Part shown: piece by piece, positions 12,437-24,609 of the stretch
Layout of the letters: each line of letters opens with the position of its first letter
How positions within the stretch are numbered: position 1 is the stretch's first letter
Notes under the pieces: model-generated
Seen by the model: the letters and a program-made list of their open reading frames with translations, nothing else
Database searches by the model: none
Told to the model about the DNA's origin: nothing
NCBI RefSeq assembly: GCF_030272615.1
Contig: NC_081410.1
Location: 128,209,640-128,269,639, forward strand
Direction: 5' to 3'
Length of the DNA: 60,000 nt
DNA from: Cryptomeria japonica
Taxonomy: Eukaryota; Streptophyta; Pinopsida; Cupressales; Cupressaceae
Made by a program: the position numbers and the translations under genes

Positions 12437-12456
12437 ATCTCCCCCTTTGGCATTGA
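12437..12456 (-). other. Polypurine tract of A
   Basis: On the element strand CAATGCCAAAGGGGGAGAT abuts the 3' LTR start (TGTTGCC). It is almost identical to the tracts of B (7574) and G (30,882). A second purine run, GGCAAAGGGGGAGAAG, occurs at about 12,684-12,700. Confidence 0.75.
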
Positions 12457-12759
12457 TGGCAACACTTAGGAAATAAAATTTTGACATCTAAGTGTTTTAC
12501 AACAAAGTCATGCCATTAGCAAAATTGCTCCCCCTAAGCATTTACACTATCCCTTTAACAATACAATGAATAGCAATTTTGCATACAGAGCATAAACACT
12601 GAGATATCAAAGCATATATCAAAGCATATAGCAAAATTTTAAAAAATAGATACTTCTCCCCTATACGTCTCCAAAATAGAGTACTTCTCCCCCTTTGCCA
12701 ACAATGACAAAGTACCGTTGAACAACCCTATTTCCATTTGATATATAAAAATAATAAAA

Positions 12760-15700
12760 GTTTATGACAACAAGGAATAGTACTTGTCAAAAATAGATTT
12801 ATAGTCCTACAAGAATTGCTTCATTGATAGAGACCAAAACTCAAGTAGGGAGGTGGCCACTTCTTTCTCTGTTTGCATCTGGGAGACCTATTCTTCCATG
12901 GCATCAACTGTGCTCATCTCCTGTGTAACTGTCAAGGCATCCAAGTTTAGATAACACTTCTAAAGAAATTGCAGACATTGAAGTAAAACCAGTTGAAGTT
13001 CCTGCAAATCTCTAGACCGTGTGTTGATTTCTTGCTCCATTTTGGTTGACTGGATATGAAACCGGTGAACGGTTTGCCCATAAGTTGTGAAGGAATCATA
13101 GGGTAGCTTGAATGTGCTCAAGTAGGACTGCAAGTCCTGTTCAAGTTTTTTCTTCTAAGCTAGCACATCATCATAGAACAGATGGGGTTGACAGATTTTG
13201 CTGAGTAGCATATTCCCCTCATCTAGAGCATCCCTTATGTCCTTTTGTTCTTTCTTCAGTTTAGATCGGAGCTCATTCAACTTTTTCACCAAAGCTATAT
13301 TAAGAGCCTTTTGATGCTCCTTCTTGACATTAGCCTCTACTACCTCTTCAAGACTTTGCACTTGATCATCTACTACTGTGCATAGGAGCTTTAGTCTAGC
13401 TAATGAAGAATCGGTGTTTGGAAGATTTGTATCGGGTATCAAACTGGTAAGCGTGTCCACAGCAGCTTGGATTACATCTTGCTCCTTCTTCTGTCGAATG
13501 TTTTCAAGGCGCTCTTGAGCTACCTTGATGCTCTGCATTAGCTTTGATTCACTTGCAGACTGGAGATATCAGCAAGTTTGGCTTGACTCCCGGTTGCCTT
13601 CAGAGTCTCCATCTGTGTGCTCTTCTTTGCTTCTCCTGTCTTGTCCTTTTCCGCTTTCTTTTTCTCCGCTTCCTTATCTTCTTCTTCCTTCTTCTTTTTC
13701 TCTGCTTCCTTCTTCTTTTCCTGTTCCTTATCTTCCTCTTCCTTCTTCTTTTCTTCTTCCTTTCACTTCTTCTCTTCTTTATCTTCCTCTTCCTTTCTTC
13801 TTCTTTTCCTCTTCCTTCTGCTTCTTCTCTTCTTTATCCTCTTCTTCTTTCTTTTTCCTCTCATCTTCTTGCCTCTTCTTCTCTTCACCTTTTCTTGTCT
13901 CCTCTTTCTCTTTTCTCTTCTCTTCTTCTTTCCATTTTTCCTCATCTTCATCCCTCTTCTTCTTCTCTGCCTGTTCCCTAGCCGCTTCCTGTCTATCCTC
14001 GGCTTGCTCATTTCCCTGTTCAGCCTGTTGCTCCTGTCCTGTTCCCTCATAAGGTATGTCCTAAGTGACATCTTCTACATCCAAGGCATCGACATCAATA
14101 GTGTCGATTGGTTCTACAACCAGGTTCCCTTCTTCATCAAAAACTTCATCCGGTTTGGATATAACCAGTTCTTTCTCAGCTTGCCGGTTGGCTTCAGCCA
14201 CTCGATGCATCTTCAGAGCATCTAGAGCATGATTTTGTGTATCCTTGAGCACTTCCTTTCCTTTTCCTTCCAGTAACAGGAGTCTTCATCTTCTTATGAA
14301 GAAAAGACCTTTGTATTTGTTCATTACATCGAACAGTTCCGAATTTGATACATCAGGAAAGTGTTCAGCAAAAACTTTTTCTCTCATTTCTTGTTCCTGC
14401 TCTATGACGATGCGTCATTTATTGTCTAAGGACTTATACAAAGAATTCGGTATTTCAGATCTAATTTCTGAAGGGGACCGGTCATTAATACATAAATATT
14501 GAATCATTTCTTTTTCCACCACCTCCTTTTCATCATCATTAAAGTCATCAAAATAATCAATTAAATCATTCAATACTTTTCTCCTAATGTTTTTGATAGT
14601 TCTTTGACAATGTGTCAAAGGTTTGTAGGAGGAGATATCAATATTTACCGGTGCAGATGATGTCGGTTCATTCTTTGTCTTCTTTCTTGTATGTCTCGCC
14701 TTCTTGGGATGCTCCTCAGACATAGTTTCTTCTAAGTCTGGAGAATTGCTTTTTGTCTTCCTTTTCCTCTTGAAGACTTTTGCCGGTGCTGCTTCTGGTT
14801 TCTTCTTAGCTGGTGACCGCTTGGTCACTTTGGGAGTTGCAGTAGTAACCGGTGCTGATGCTACAGGCACTGCCTTTGCCTTCTTCACTGCCAGTCCTTT
14901 CCCTTTCAATGCTGGTGGTTCCTCAGCCGGTGCTATCCTCTCCAGGTAGGTGTCGATTCTCTTCACCTTAGGATCAAGCGGTGAGGCAATAAGGATAGAG
15001 GCATACCCTTCCAGCATGTCATACATCACCTCATAGCCCATTGGCTCCACTTCTTCCATTCTAGGCTCAACAACCTCCATTATACATTTGTCTACTTGGA
15101 TGGTGAAGCAGATATCGTCTTCATATTTCTTGATGATGTCTCCTGATATCCTCACTCTTTGGCTCATCTTCCTTCTGAACTCATCAAAATACTTGTTCAG
15201 AATATCAAGGTAACCGGTTGGTCACCAGACCACTGAATGTCTCCTACTCCTGGGAAGTATCCTTGAAAGTAAAAGAACAACCCAACCAATAGTTGTCCAA
15301 ACTTGAACCTCAGTGCATTATCTTGTTTGATTGATTTCAGGTTTAATAGGAGTTACCTCTGCATACTGGTGCATAGGTCAAATGATGCATCCTCCTTTAT
15401 CATTCGGTAAGTGGCATTTACCGTTACAGTAGATACAGAGTTGATTCTGTTGGTTGAGAACGTCCGGTAGCCTATCACCATGCAGGCATACTTAACCAAA
15501 TCATCCTTGATTGAATTTACAGTCATGGCCCATGAGTCACTCACTGAACCGGTGAGCTTGGACATCTCAGTTTTGCTAATTGTCCTTAGGGCTGGTACTT
15601 CCCCTGTATTGTAGAAACCGGTGACTGCATGAATTGTCTGCAGCATGATATCATGCGTCCTCTCCAAGTACATTTTGTCACCATGGACCCTACTCAGAAT

Positions 15701-16036
15701 AATCCTTATATGATCTTCTGTGAAATCCTCCAGGAAGTAAACAACATTGTGGAGTTTCTTCTTCTCCAGAGTACTATACTCTAGTTTGATCATCTTATCT
15801 TGTCCACAAAATAGACCTAGTTGGGTATGGATAGCTAGAGACCCTAGGTCTTCGAGTTTACAATCAATATAATCTGAGATTCCCTCTTCTACTATCACTC
15901 TAGCTAGAACTTGTGATAGGGCATTATACTTTGACTTCCATTGAATAAAACTTTCAGACTCAATAGATGCACTAGAACTGGTATGAGATGCGGAAGCCAT
16001 TGTAGAAATTTTAAGAACTCGAGAAATACCTTTCAA
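12760..16036 (-). pseudogene. Long accessory ORF of A (envelope-like position), unknown function
   Basis: This was probably one protein of about 1050-1090 residues, now broken by stops and a frameshift. It starts at MASASHTSSSASIES (about 16,000). The N-terminal globular part (15,353-16,000) has LEYSTLEKKKLHNVVYFLED, the stretch EVPALRTISKTEMSKLTGSV and NRINSVSTVTVNATYRMIKE. A middle part (14,415-15,167) is Ala/Lys/Pro-rich with basic clusters (KVFKRKRKTK, KKARHTRKKTK), possibly nuclear-localising. The C-terminal part (about 12,760-14,250) is a Glu/Lys-rich coiled coil. No membrane segment or catalytic motif was seen. Known SIRE-type copia elements carry an accessory ORF here. The EVPALR...MIKE block aligns with the accessory ORF of H. 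Confidence 0.65.
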
Positions 16037-16619
16037 TACACGTGAATTTAGGGCTTTCCGATTCTCCTTTACTCCTTACTTCATCGGTAGTTGAATCACC
16101 ACTTTGTGTTCTCCACTTGACCGTTTGCTATTTGAATTTTAATCTCCTTTGCAGTTTCTCAATTTCTCCAAATTTCTGCTCAAATTGCCTTTTCCTCACT
16201 CTGCTCTTTGAAAAACTTTTCTTCACTCGAAAACTGATAGTGAGAAATGATTTCAAAAATGGTTTTAAACATAGTCCTCACCTACTGTCATTAATGCTCC
16301 TCCATTAGGGCATAAACCCTAATTTGCCTTTTTACCATTTCTGGTCTTCTGCCAAGCGATAGGTATCATATACCGGTTAAGGTCTTTTGTTGGTTTAAAT
16401 CGAGGGTTCGAAAACATTTTGTCGTTTGCTCCCCCTAAGCCTTTTGAAGCTTAGTTTGTCGGTTCCGATATTTCCACACTAGCTGCAGAAATCAGTTCCT
16501 CTTCCAACATTACTGGTTTCCTCTTCCAGGTTTTGTTCATGTCCGCTTGAACTGTTTCAACATCAATTCCTCCTTCCTGAGTGACCGGTATATCATCAGA
16601 TATACTCTTTCTGCTTCTT
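16037..16619. other. Non-coding gap between gag and accessory ORF of A
   Basis: These 580 bp contain no long frame and no pol motif. In complete copia elements PR-IN-RT-RNase H (about 3.5 kb) lie here. Its size is close to the 480 bp gap at the same place in H. Confidence 0.5.
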
Positions 16620-17728
16620 CAAAATTTTGCAATGTGACCCAGTTTGTTACAGTGATAGCAAACCAATCCAGGTTCTCTCCAAGGTCCATTGTTCATGTTT
16701 CCATTCTTCCTTCTGCATGTTGCAGTAGTGTGGCCATGAACATTACAGATCATACAATTTTCTCTCCATCTGGTTGTTGCTTGATAGTCACTGCTTCTTG
16801 GCTAATGATTGAAGACATTAAACCGGTTGCGATTCCGATTCACAAAAGGTTCGGGACCAACTCCTTGGGTCCTCTGAGGATATCTTCCATTGTCATTCAT
16901 GACAAACCTGCATTCAAATGCTCTATGCCCATACTTGTTGCATGCATAACAACGACCATTGAACTTATTGGATCTAGGTACATTGTTAATAAAGTAAGGA
17001 AAATTATTGTAGGCTTTGCTCCTACATACATTGGCAGTGTGTCCTTCTTTAAGATGGTTAAAGTAAACAGGTTTGAATTTTTGCTTACCTTTATCTTTGA
17101 ATGTCGGTTGCTTCTTTGATGCTTTAGCATTTATTCTTGAGGATTGTCCTTCCTCATGTCCAGAGAAACCAAGTCCATTGGTATTCTTTACCGGTCTAGC
17201 CGACTCAAGCTTTTGCTTTACCTTGAGAGTACTTTTGCTAAACTTAGCAAGTATTTCCTTTGACTCAGAGAGTTCTTTGGAAATAGCAGCATTTGTTTCC
17301 AACAATTTTTCATTCTCAAAGATGGCAGTGTTCAGTTATCCTTGCATGTCTTCCTTTTCCACCTTGCTTGCATGGAGTTGAGCATTTAGGGCACTCATTT
17401 CTTGTTTCAACTTGGAGATCTCACAATCTCTTTCTTTCACTAGGTCTTCAGTTTTTCTCCGGTTCTCAAGCTCTTGACACATCCGGATAGTCAATCCTTC
17501 CAACTCTTTTCTCAGGTTGGAGTTTGATTCATTCAACTTATTTACCTCTGCAATTAGGGCTTCCATGTCTGCTTCATCTGCAGAACTATTTTCAGATAGC
17601 TCCGTCAGCTTTTCTGCATGTTCTCTCCTTTTTGCTTGAGATGCCTTGTATTTGACCATAAGATCATCATAGGCTTTCTCAGACTGAGTGAGCCGTTGAG
17701 TAAGTTCCCTCAATGTGTATTCCCCCAT
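16620..17728 (-). pseudogene. A gag-like protein: coiled coil plus four zinc knuckles
   Basis: The start is taken at MGEYTLRELTQRL (17,728), the first ATG past the primer site. Residues 1 to about 180 are a heptad-rich coiled coil (LTQSEKAYDDLMVKYKAS, VNKLNESNSNLRKELEGL, SKLKQEMSALNAQL). A basic linker follows, then four knuckle units: YFNHLKEGHTANVC (first Cys lost), CYACNKYGHRAFEC, CMICNVHGHTTATC, and CYHCNKLGHIAKF ending in TGA where the last Cys should be. One reading frame runs throughout, with stops at about 17,334 (CAA-to-TAA-like) and 16,802. No UBN2-type gag head is present. The role inferred is RNA binding/particle assembly. Confidence 0.75.
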
Positions 17729-17765
17729 ATCTCTTTCCAAGTGGTTAAACTTATAGAAAGGTTGG

Positions 17766-17776
17766 ATCTGATACCA
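17766..17776 (-). other. Primer binding site of A
   Basis: The plus strand ATCTGATACCA reads TGGTATCAGAT on the element strand, matching 10 of 11 positions of the tRNA-Met-type site. It lies two bases inside the 5' LTR. Confidence 0.8.
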
Positions 17777-17778
17777 AT

Positions 17779-18897
17779 TAATGGATACTAAGAGGGGGGG
17801 TGAAATAGTATACCAAAAAGTCTTGCACTTAAACACTTAAACAGTCTAAAGATAAACCGGTAAAGTAGTTTAACAGACAGATTGGTTATCACACATACAA
17901 ACCAAAATGCAAATAACGCATTCACCCACAAAAGCAATACAACCATAACACAAGATATTTGACGTGGAAACCCAAATGGGAAAAACCATGGTGAGATGGA
18001 ACTCACAAGTCACTATCTACAGAATAGAAACCAGATTGGTTAAGGTTTTACAATGTTCTTCACCAGAACAGATCCTGTTAGGAATCTCAATCTCTGTTAG
18101 GAGATAAGTCCGATCAAGGACTACCTTGCTAGAGGATTTTAGATTCATAGAGGCGAACCACCTTGTTAGAGGATTTTACAAAAGGCTTTTGGGCCTACCC
18201 GGTTAAGGGCTACAGACTTGTCAAAGATGTGAATAATCAACAAGTGTTTGATCTATCTAAAAGAACGGACTGCTCAGTTAGATCCTTGATAGCTCATTCT
18301 TAATGCACTCCTGCATTACTTCAGTCTTCTACACATTCATATTCTTTTCAACTTCTCAACCATCTTAAACCCTGGTCACAACATAAACCCTTTCAGCAAC
18401 AACCTAAAACCCTAGACATGATGTCCTTTTAAAGGAATCTGATTTCATGTTGGTCCAATAGGATTACATTTCAATTTCCTAGGTTCAATGAATCTAGACA
18501 TACTCAGTAACATGACACAAGAAGCACCGCCAGTGTGTTGGCACCATCAAACAATCGGTGGATTGATAACTTATCACAAAATGTCGGTTGGTAACTCATC
18601 ACAGAGTATTACCAATTCATGCAAAATACCATTTGCTGGTTTGACAAAAATGAAGACTGGTCGAAATGTGTTATGCCGCTTTAATCCCTCGTACCGCTTG
18701 AGGTCAACATGCCACTTTAGACTAGTAAACACACTCTACAAAACATCAATAGTCTAATAACTATAATACAACATACTTGCAACATACCGGTTGAAACAAA
18801 TACCGGTTGTGCTCTAACTTATACATATAAAGAGGATCTTAATGAAAGTGTGTGTCCATCAATGACAATCACAACATAAACATCAAAAATGCAAACA
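17779..18897 (-). repeat. 5' LTR of A
   Basis: It is paired with 11,340-12,436. Its inner edge is TAATGGATACT where the other copy has TGATGGATACT (the terminal G has decayed to A). The outer edge GCAAACA is followed by CAATG. It contains the C-tract near the inner end and AAACCCTAG and CCGGTT motifs. Confidence 0.85.
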
Positions 18898-18902
18898 CAA
18901 TG
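18898..18902. repeat. Target-site duplication CAATG, right copy (element A)
   Basis: It is identical to 11,335-11,339. B LTR sequence (AATATTATCAATTACAAAAG) continues directly after it. Confidence 0.9.
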
Positions 18903-20862
18903 AATATTATCAATTACAAAAGTAATCTCCTTGTTACAAAAGAACTTTGTAACTCTCATGAAAGTGTCTCCATCGGTTCTCCTCTCTCCAATTCTTTCTC
19001 AGTTCTTTTCTCACCCTCTTACTGCTGAGACCTTATCTCCTGCTGCAACTCACTCTTTGTTGCAACCTTACCGATTCAACCTCTTCTTCTCTGCAAGTTC
19101 TGCTCTCTGTTGATTCTCTTTTCTCTCTATCACACTACTGCTAGCCACCACCGGTCTTCTTCTTTCAGTCAGTTGTTTGCTATCTGATTGTTGTCGATTC
19201 TCAACTTATTGATTATTCACTGCAATATTCATTTCTATCTTCTAGGCCAGTTCAATCACCATAGGTGCACTCCTCTGTCAGACTTAATGGCAGACTACCG
19301 GTTACCACACCCTCACCGATTGAACTCTTCTAATCGGTTCTCTCCAATACACTCAGTCTCTTATGTGATTGTCATTTAACACTAGACTCATTGGCTCTCT
19401 TCATTAGCCTCACTCTCTCATTCAGTAACACCAACTACATATTTGGTGCGTACTCTTATAGCTAGATTTTCTTGCCTAAATGTTGGTTTGAACACTTGCA
19501 CGCTAGGGTTTCTGCCATGCACTGAATCTGCATCCAATATGATCTCTAATCATCATGACATATCATATCCAATCATATATCATGCCCTTGATTGATGATC
19601 AACACTCCATCAATGAGCATCGCCATTCTGTTTACCTTTCAACGCACGTCTTCTATCTTTAGCCATCTATAGCATGATTTTTGGCCTTTTCTCTGATTAA
19701 TCACGTGCATGATACAGTTTCCTTTACCCACTTTGATCTAGCAAGATCAGTTTGTACTGGATCTCTTTTCTTTCCTTGATCTCAAGCTACAAACCTCTGT
19801 CTTCATTCCTTGAGCTTTGCAGTCACCATTAAATGTTGGACCGATCGCCAACAACCTCACCGACACACCACACCAACCTGTGCATGCATGCCACTTCAAC
19901 TCCACATGGCCCCTTTGTCAGCATCCACCTTGGCACACTATGTTGGTCCAACATGGTCACCGACCAATAGCATACAATCGGGTTCATCTACCGGTTCACA
20001 AACCCTACCAGTTATACCCTAACCGGTCTGTCTTCACCCTTGCACTTTGCTTCTCTTCCAATGGAACACCTAAACCGGTCATCACACTTGCCAACCTACC
20101 TCATGTTCATCTTCAACAGATGGGAGCCTTTCACTTCTGCACCTTGTCAACTTTACTAATGGATATACTTACCAGTAACCACCTTGATGACATCATGTCA
20201 TCAACCTTCAACAAACTTCATTTGTCTGCATCTGTGGAAACACCTTTCTCCATCTTCAATCCGGTTGTTCTGTCTGTCTACAATTGCATCAACTTTGCCT
20301 TCTTCATCATTCAACCGGTTCTTCTATCAACTGGTTTATTAATGTGACAAACATATCCTTCTTTCTCTGTACTGACAAATCATCATGTCTGCCCTTGCAA
20401 ATCCAGTGCATATCTCTGATCTCATGAACCAGAGGCAACTTAGTGTTTCACCGGTTGATCCAGTGTGAGCCTTCAATCACCTGCCTTCTACTCTTCTTTC
20501 TTATCTCGAAGGACTATGATGCATTTCATGCATAATAGGAGATAAGCTCCTCTTACCAGTGGGAGTCCTATTGTTTTACATCCACATAACATATCGGTGG
20601 CCTGCACATACTTCACCTCTAGTGTTGATGTGATTTTTATAACATTCTACCTCTTTATCACAAGCAACAACCCAACATCTTGCTCTCTTGTTGGTTGGCA
20701 ACAATGCACTGCCAACATGTCACTTACTGGTCTGCAGTCCTTATGTCTTCAACACAACACAACCTGTGTACCAGTAACCTGCTAGGGTAGGTGACATCAA
20801 TGACACCACTACTCATCAATATTCCCATACCGGTTGACATCAATGACAACACAATGCCAACA
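18903..20862 (-). repeat. 5' LTR of B, outer part
   Basis: It continues the B LTR after element A and aligns with 5640-7573. It ends CAATGACAACACAATGCCAACA-like at 20,862, where element C integrase-side coding resumes at once (EVKIILSVFKLNDSRMHVTF). Whether the flanking CAAGA is half of B's duplication cannot be tested, because the left side is deleted. Confidence 0.8.
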
Positions 20863-23800
20863 CAAGAGGTGAAAATAATACTTTCAGTTTTTAAGTTGAA
20901 TGATTCTAGAATGCATGTGACATTTTACAAGTCTAGTTGTAGGTTGGTAAGAGGTAGTTTAGTTATTTCTAAAGTATATCAAATAGGGACTTTTTTTAGG
21001 ATTAAGGCATCAACTTTTGGTAACTCTTGCCAATGTGACTAGCACTAAAAATACATGCATGTTGTGGCACCATAGATTGGGTCACATAAGTGAGAAATTC
21101 TTAAGACCATTCTAAATAAAAAGTTGTTTGATGATATTTTTATTATTCTTTTACCAAAAAAATATTTTTGTGAGCATCATATATTTGGAAAATAGAATAG
21201 ATCATCATTTTGTAATGGGACTAATAAGGCTAAGATATTATATGTGTTTGGACCAATGAATGTTGACTCTTGTGGTAAATCTAATTATTATGTTACTTTC
21301 ATTTATTATGTCTCAAGAGACACTTGGATTTATTTTATGCATGCAAAATTTGAGGCCTTTGTGAAGTTTAAGGAATTTAAAGCCTTAGTTGAGAAACAAT
21401 AAGATTTAAGATATGGGTGTTGAGATATGAAGATGGGGATGGATATTGTTCTAAGGAATTTCATGAACTTAGTAAGCATGTACGTAGTATTAAATAAATT
21501 TAGACTACTCCTTATATTCCCCAACAAAATGGGTAGCAAAAAGAATGAATTGAAGCTTGATGGAAAGTGCTAGGAGCATGTTGGTGCTAAGATTGATAGA
21601 TTCTTTTGATTAGAAGCTCTAAGTACTTCTTATTATTTAATATAGATATCCTTTTTTAGGTCTTGTTAATAAAACTCCTTATGAAGTGTGGATAGGTAGA
21701 AATATTTTTATTCTGCACTTAAGGGTCTTTGGTTGTAAGGATTTTGTTCAAATTCCTCAAGAGAATCAATCTAAACTAGATTCATAAGCTCAAAAATGTA
21801 TTTTCATTGATCATGGTGAGAATTTAAAATATTGAAATTTTTTGAATCCTCTAACTTGAAAATATCTTTTTTAGAGATGTGGTTTTTTAACGAGTTTAGA
21901 GCTTACTCAAGTGAACCAAAGGAGAAATATAAGACAAGATAATGCACTTTGAGACAAAGATATAAAATAAGAAATATGCACATGTGGAAGAAAAATTAGT
22001 TGGATTTGAGAATGGAGAAGAAGAAGGGGGTTCAAAGAGTTCGAATAATGTGTAGATGAGATCACAAAAGAAGAAGAACATGTAGAGCTCATTACTGCTA
22101 CCTTGAGGAGGTCTATGCGACAACAAAATATATTTGATAGGTATATCCCACTATATTTTTATTGTGTATTTGCTTTGTTAAGTATTGAGGATGATTGTAG
22201 ATCTTTAAAGGAGGCCCTCTCTTCAAAGGAAAGTGAGTATTGGATGTAGTCCATGTACGAGGAGATTAATGGCTTAGGATAGTTGTGACACCTAGGATTT
22301 TGTTATTTATTGAAGGAAGAAAACCCATTGGTTGCAAGTAGGTATTTAAGAATAAATTTGGTGCAGATGGTCAATTAGAGTGGCACAAGGCTAGACTAGT
22401 TGTGAAAGGCTACTCCTAAAGAAAGGGAGTTTATTTCAATGACATTTTATCTCCTATTGCTAAATTGACTTCTATTAGATTATTATTATCTACTATTTTT
22501 TATTGTGATTTTTAAATGGATCAAATAGATGTTAAGATTGTTTTTTTGGATGGGGATCTCAAGGAGGAAATTTATATGTGATATTTTGATGGATTTGTTG
22601 TGAAAGGAAGATAAGATTTGTTTTTTAGACTAAAATAGTTTTAAATTGGTTTGAAATAGTCACCGAGGATGTGGTACCAGAAATTTGATACCTTTGTATT
22701 GAAATTTGGTTTTTAAGAATGAGGAGGATCATTGTATTTACATTAAGGTTATTGATGATCATATATTGATTATTATCTTGTATGTTGAAGACATGTTTAG
22801 GGGTAACAATAAGGAAATTATTAGGGAGCTCAAGACTTCTTTTTTTGTCGCATTCTATATGAGAGACTTTGGGGCTATTGAATATATACTTGGGATGTAA
22901 ATTAGTAGAGATCGATTTCATAGAAAGATTTGGTTAAGTCAGAGTAGGTGTGTTGATAATAGAACTTTAAGCCAGTAAATATTCCATTTTTTATTGGTAC
23001 TAAGTTGAGTTTGGACATGTGTCTTAATTTTGATGATGACTTTGAAGAGATGTCTAAGGTTTCTTATATGAGTGTTGTAGGTAGTTTAATGTATGCAATA
23101 GTTTACACTAGATCATATATAGCTCAAGTGGCGGGATTTTTTATCATGCTTATGTCTAACTATGGTAGCAAGCATTAGAATTTTTCTAAAATTTGGTTGA
23201 TATATTTACGAGGAAATTTTGATTACTATTTGGTTTATCATGGTATTGAAGATTTGATCAAGTGATTAGACATATAGGGTTTTGTTGATGAAAATTGGGC
23301 AAGTGACTTGGATAGTTAAAGGTCCACTAGTGGCTATGTTTTTACTTTGTTTGGAGGTGTAGTGAGTCAGATGAGTAAAATATAGTTGACAATTGTATTA
23401 TCAACCATCAAAGTAGAGTATATATTTGCTACACATGTCTCTAAGGAGGTTGTATAGTTGCAATGACTTAGTATAGGTATTGGTTTTGATTGTAGGAATG
23501 TAAGGATTAGATGCAATAGGTAGAATTTATTGATAAAAAATCTATGTATCATTCTCATACTAAGCATGTTGATGTTAAATATCACTTTATGTGATAAATA
23601 GAAAAAATAGTAAGGTGTTGATTGAAAAATTTGATAATTTGGATAATATTGCATATTCTCTTATGAAACAAATGACCACAAATAATTTCTCTTGTTGTAG
23701 GAAAGCTATGGGCCTTGAACAATGTACTTAATTATTGTTTTGTATCTCATGGATCAAATTGCAATGCATAATGTCAAGTCAAAGGATGTTAGGATATGTA

Positions 23801-23940
23801 ACATTAAAATTGCACTCTTAAGTCATTCTCACATGTCTTCATGTTCCTTGGAAAGTGTTATAAGGAACATGAGAGTTAAAATATTTGATATTTATTTCCT
23901 ATGAAAAATTGTAATTTCATTCCATAGAGGTGGACACATG
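20863..23940 (+). pseudogene. C pol remnant (protease end, IN, RT, RNase H)
   Basis: It resumes copia C after the B insertion: SVFKLNDSRMHVTFYKSSC, then WHHRLGHISEKFL-like GAG_pre-integrase text (about 21,065-21,100), a CEHHIFGK-like zinc-finger half, integrase core text (YYVTFIYYVSRDTWIYFMHA near 21,290), and RT. RT pieces are KPIGCK.VFKNKFGADG...KARLVVKGYS (22,330-22,420), DQIDVKIVFLDGDLKEEIYM (22,520-22,575), ILYVEDMFRGNNKEII near 22,775 (the catalytic YVDD is now YVED), and MRDFGAIEYILGM. RNase H follows to about 23,650. It is heavily frameshifted with many stops. Confidence 0.8.
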
Positions 23941-23971
23941 TCAAGGATTCTTAAGAAGGAAAAAAGAGGGA

Positions 23972-24609
23972 TATTATTCTTGGGCATCCATTTTAGAGTG
24001 GTAACATATTTGACTTTCATGTTGTGTGTAATTGCATGTTGGGGAACCATGACTTTAATATTGTTGTATGCCCATTTTTCTAGTTGTTAGAGCTATTAGG
24101 TAGTAATGAAGAACGCAATATTGTCTAATTTTCATTGGCAAGTTAGGTTCCCATGTGGGAGCCATTTGAAGTTAATTATTATTTTACTATTTTTATTGGC
24201 TACCCATTATTCTAGGCATGAGTTTTTGCAAGTGGTTTTTGTCTTTTTCTTTAGGTTATCACAATGGTTTTCTCTCCCATAAATATATAAATTTGAGCCA
24301 TGAGATAGTAATTTCATATTGAGTTGTAAGTATCTAGGTGTTGTTGGATTGCTCTAATATTTACAGTGAATAATATCATTATACAAGTTTCTTTCAAGAT
24401 AAATAATATTCTCATTTGTTTTCTTGTGTGGATTTTTTTTCTTGAAAGGGTTTTTCCATGTAAATTTGGTGTCTACTTTGACATTGTTGTTTTTCTACAT
24501 TTATGTTGAATATGTAATTACTTTTTTGTGTTGGATAACCTTTGTTTTCATACTTTTAAAAACTTTAATTATTTGTTAATGTATTTTTCATTTTACGTTG
24601 TATTCAACA
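23972..24609 (+). repeat. 3' LTR of C
   Basis: It follows the purine run AAGAAGGAAAAAAGAGGGA. It starts TATTATTCTTGGG (TG probably decayed to TA) and ends GTATTCAACA. It aligns with 3910-4554. Confidence 0.7.

Larger units (their letters stand above)
11340..18897 (-). mobile_element. Pol-less LTR retrotransposon A with gag and a long accessory ORF
   Basis: This 7558 bp element is bounded by a perfect 5 bp duplication. Its LTRs are 1097 and 1119 bp, the primer site is at 17,766 and the polypurine tract at 12,437. The 5.3 kb internal region encodes, in order on the minus strand, a coiled-coil/zinc-knuckle gag-like protein (17,728-16,620), a gap of about 0.6 kb without coding, and a long accessory reading frame (16,036 to about 12,760). 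No DSG protease, DDE integrase, YVDD/FVDD RT or RNase H text is visible in any frame. It is a LARD-like, non-autonomous element that would need enzymes in trans. Confidence 0.85.
5484..20862 (-). mobile_element. Pol-less LTR retrotransposon B (contains A in its 5' LTR)
   Basis: Two LTRs of about 2.1-2.3 kb flank a 3.4 kb internal region (7574-10,981) with gag-like coding on the minus strand. The LTRs are 5484-7573, and 10,982-11,339 joined to 18,903-20,862. No protease, integrase, RT or RNase H is recognisable. The primer site and polypurine tract are in place, so B is a non-autonomous (LARD-like) element and not a random fragment. Relative to the 5' copy, the 3' LTR lacks about 220 bp at its outer end, together with part of host element C. 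No target duplication can therefore be read. Confidence 0.8.
3910..24609 (+). mobile_element. Ty1/copia element C, split by nested elements B and A
   Basis: Its two diverged LTRs (about 3.9-4.55 kb and 23.97-24.61 kb) frame a copia gag-protease remnant (4.64-5.48 kb) and, after a 15 kb interruption, an integrase-RT-RNase H remnant (20.86-23.9 kb), all on the plus strand. The protease text stops near 5480 and the next recognisable residues of the same protein resume at 20,863. This shows that everything between was inserted later. About 60 residues of protease/linker are missing at the junction, so a deletion accompanied or followed the B insertion. The left boundary is uncertain by about 15 bases. 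Confidence 0.75.

Noticed and set aside
13525-14225. Ser/Phe/Leu-rich ORFs of 145-202 codons on the plus strand
   Set aside because: They are the reverse complement of the Glu/Lys-rich coiled coil of element A; the composition follows the pyrimidine tract and no family features are seen.
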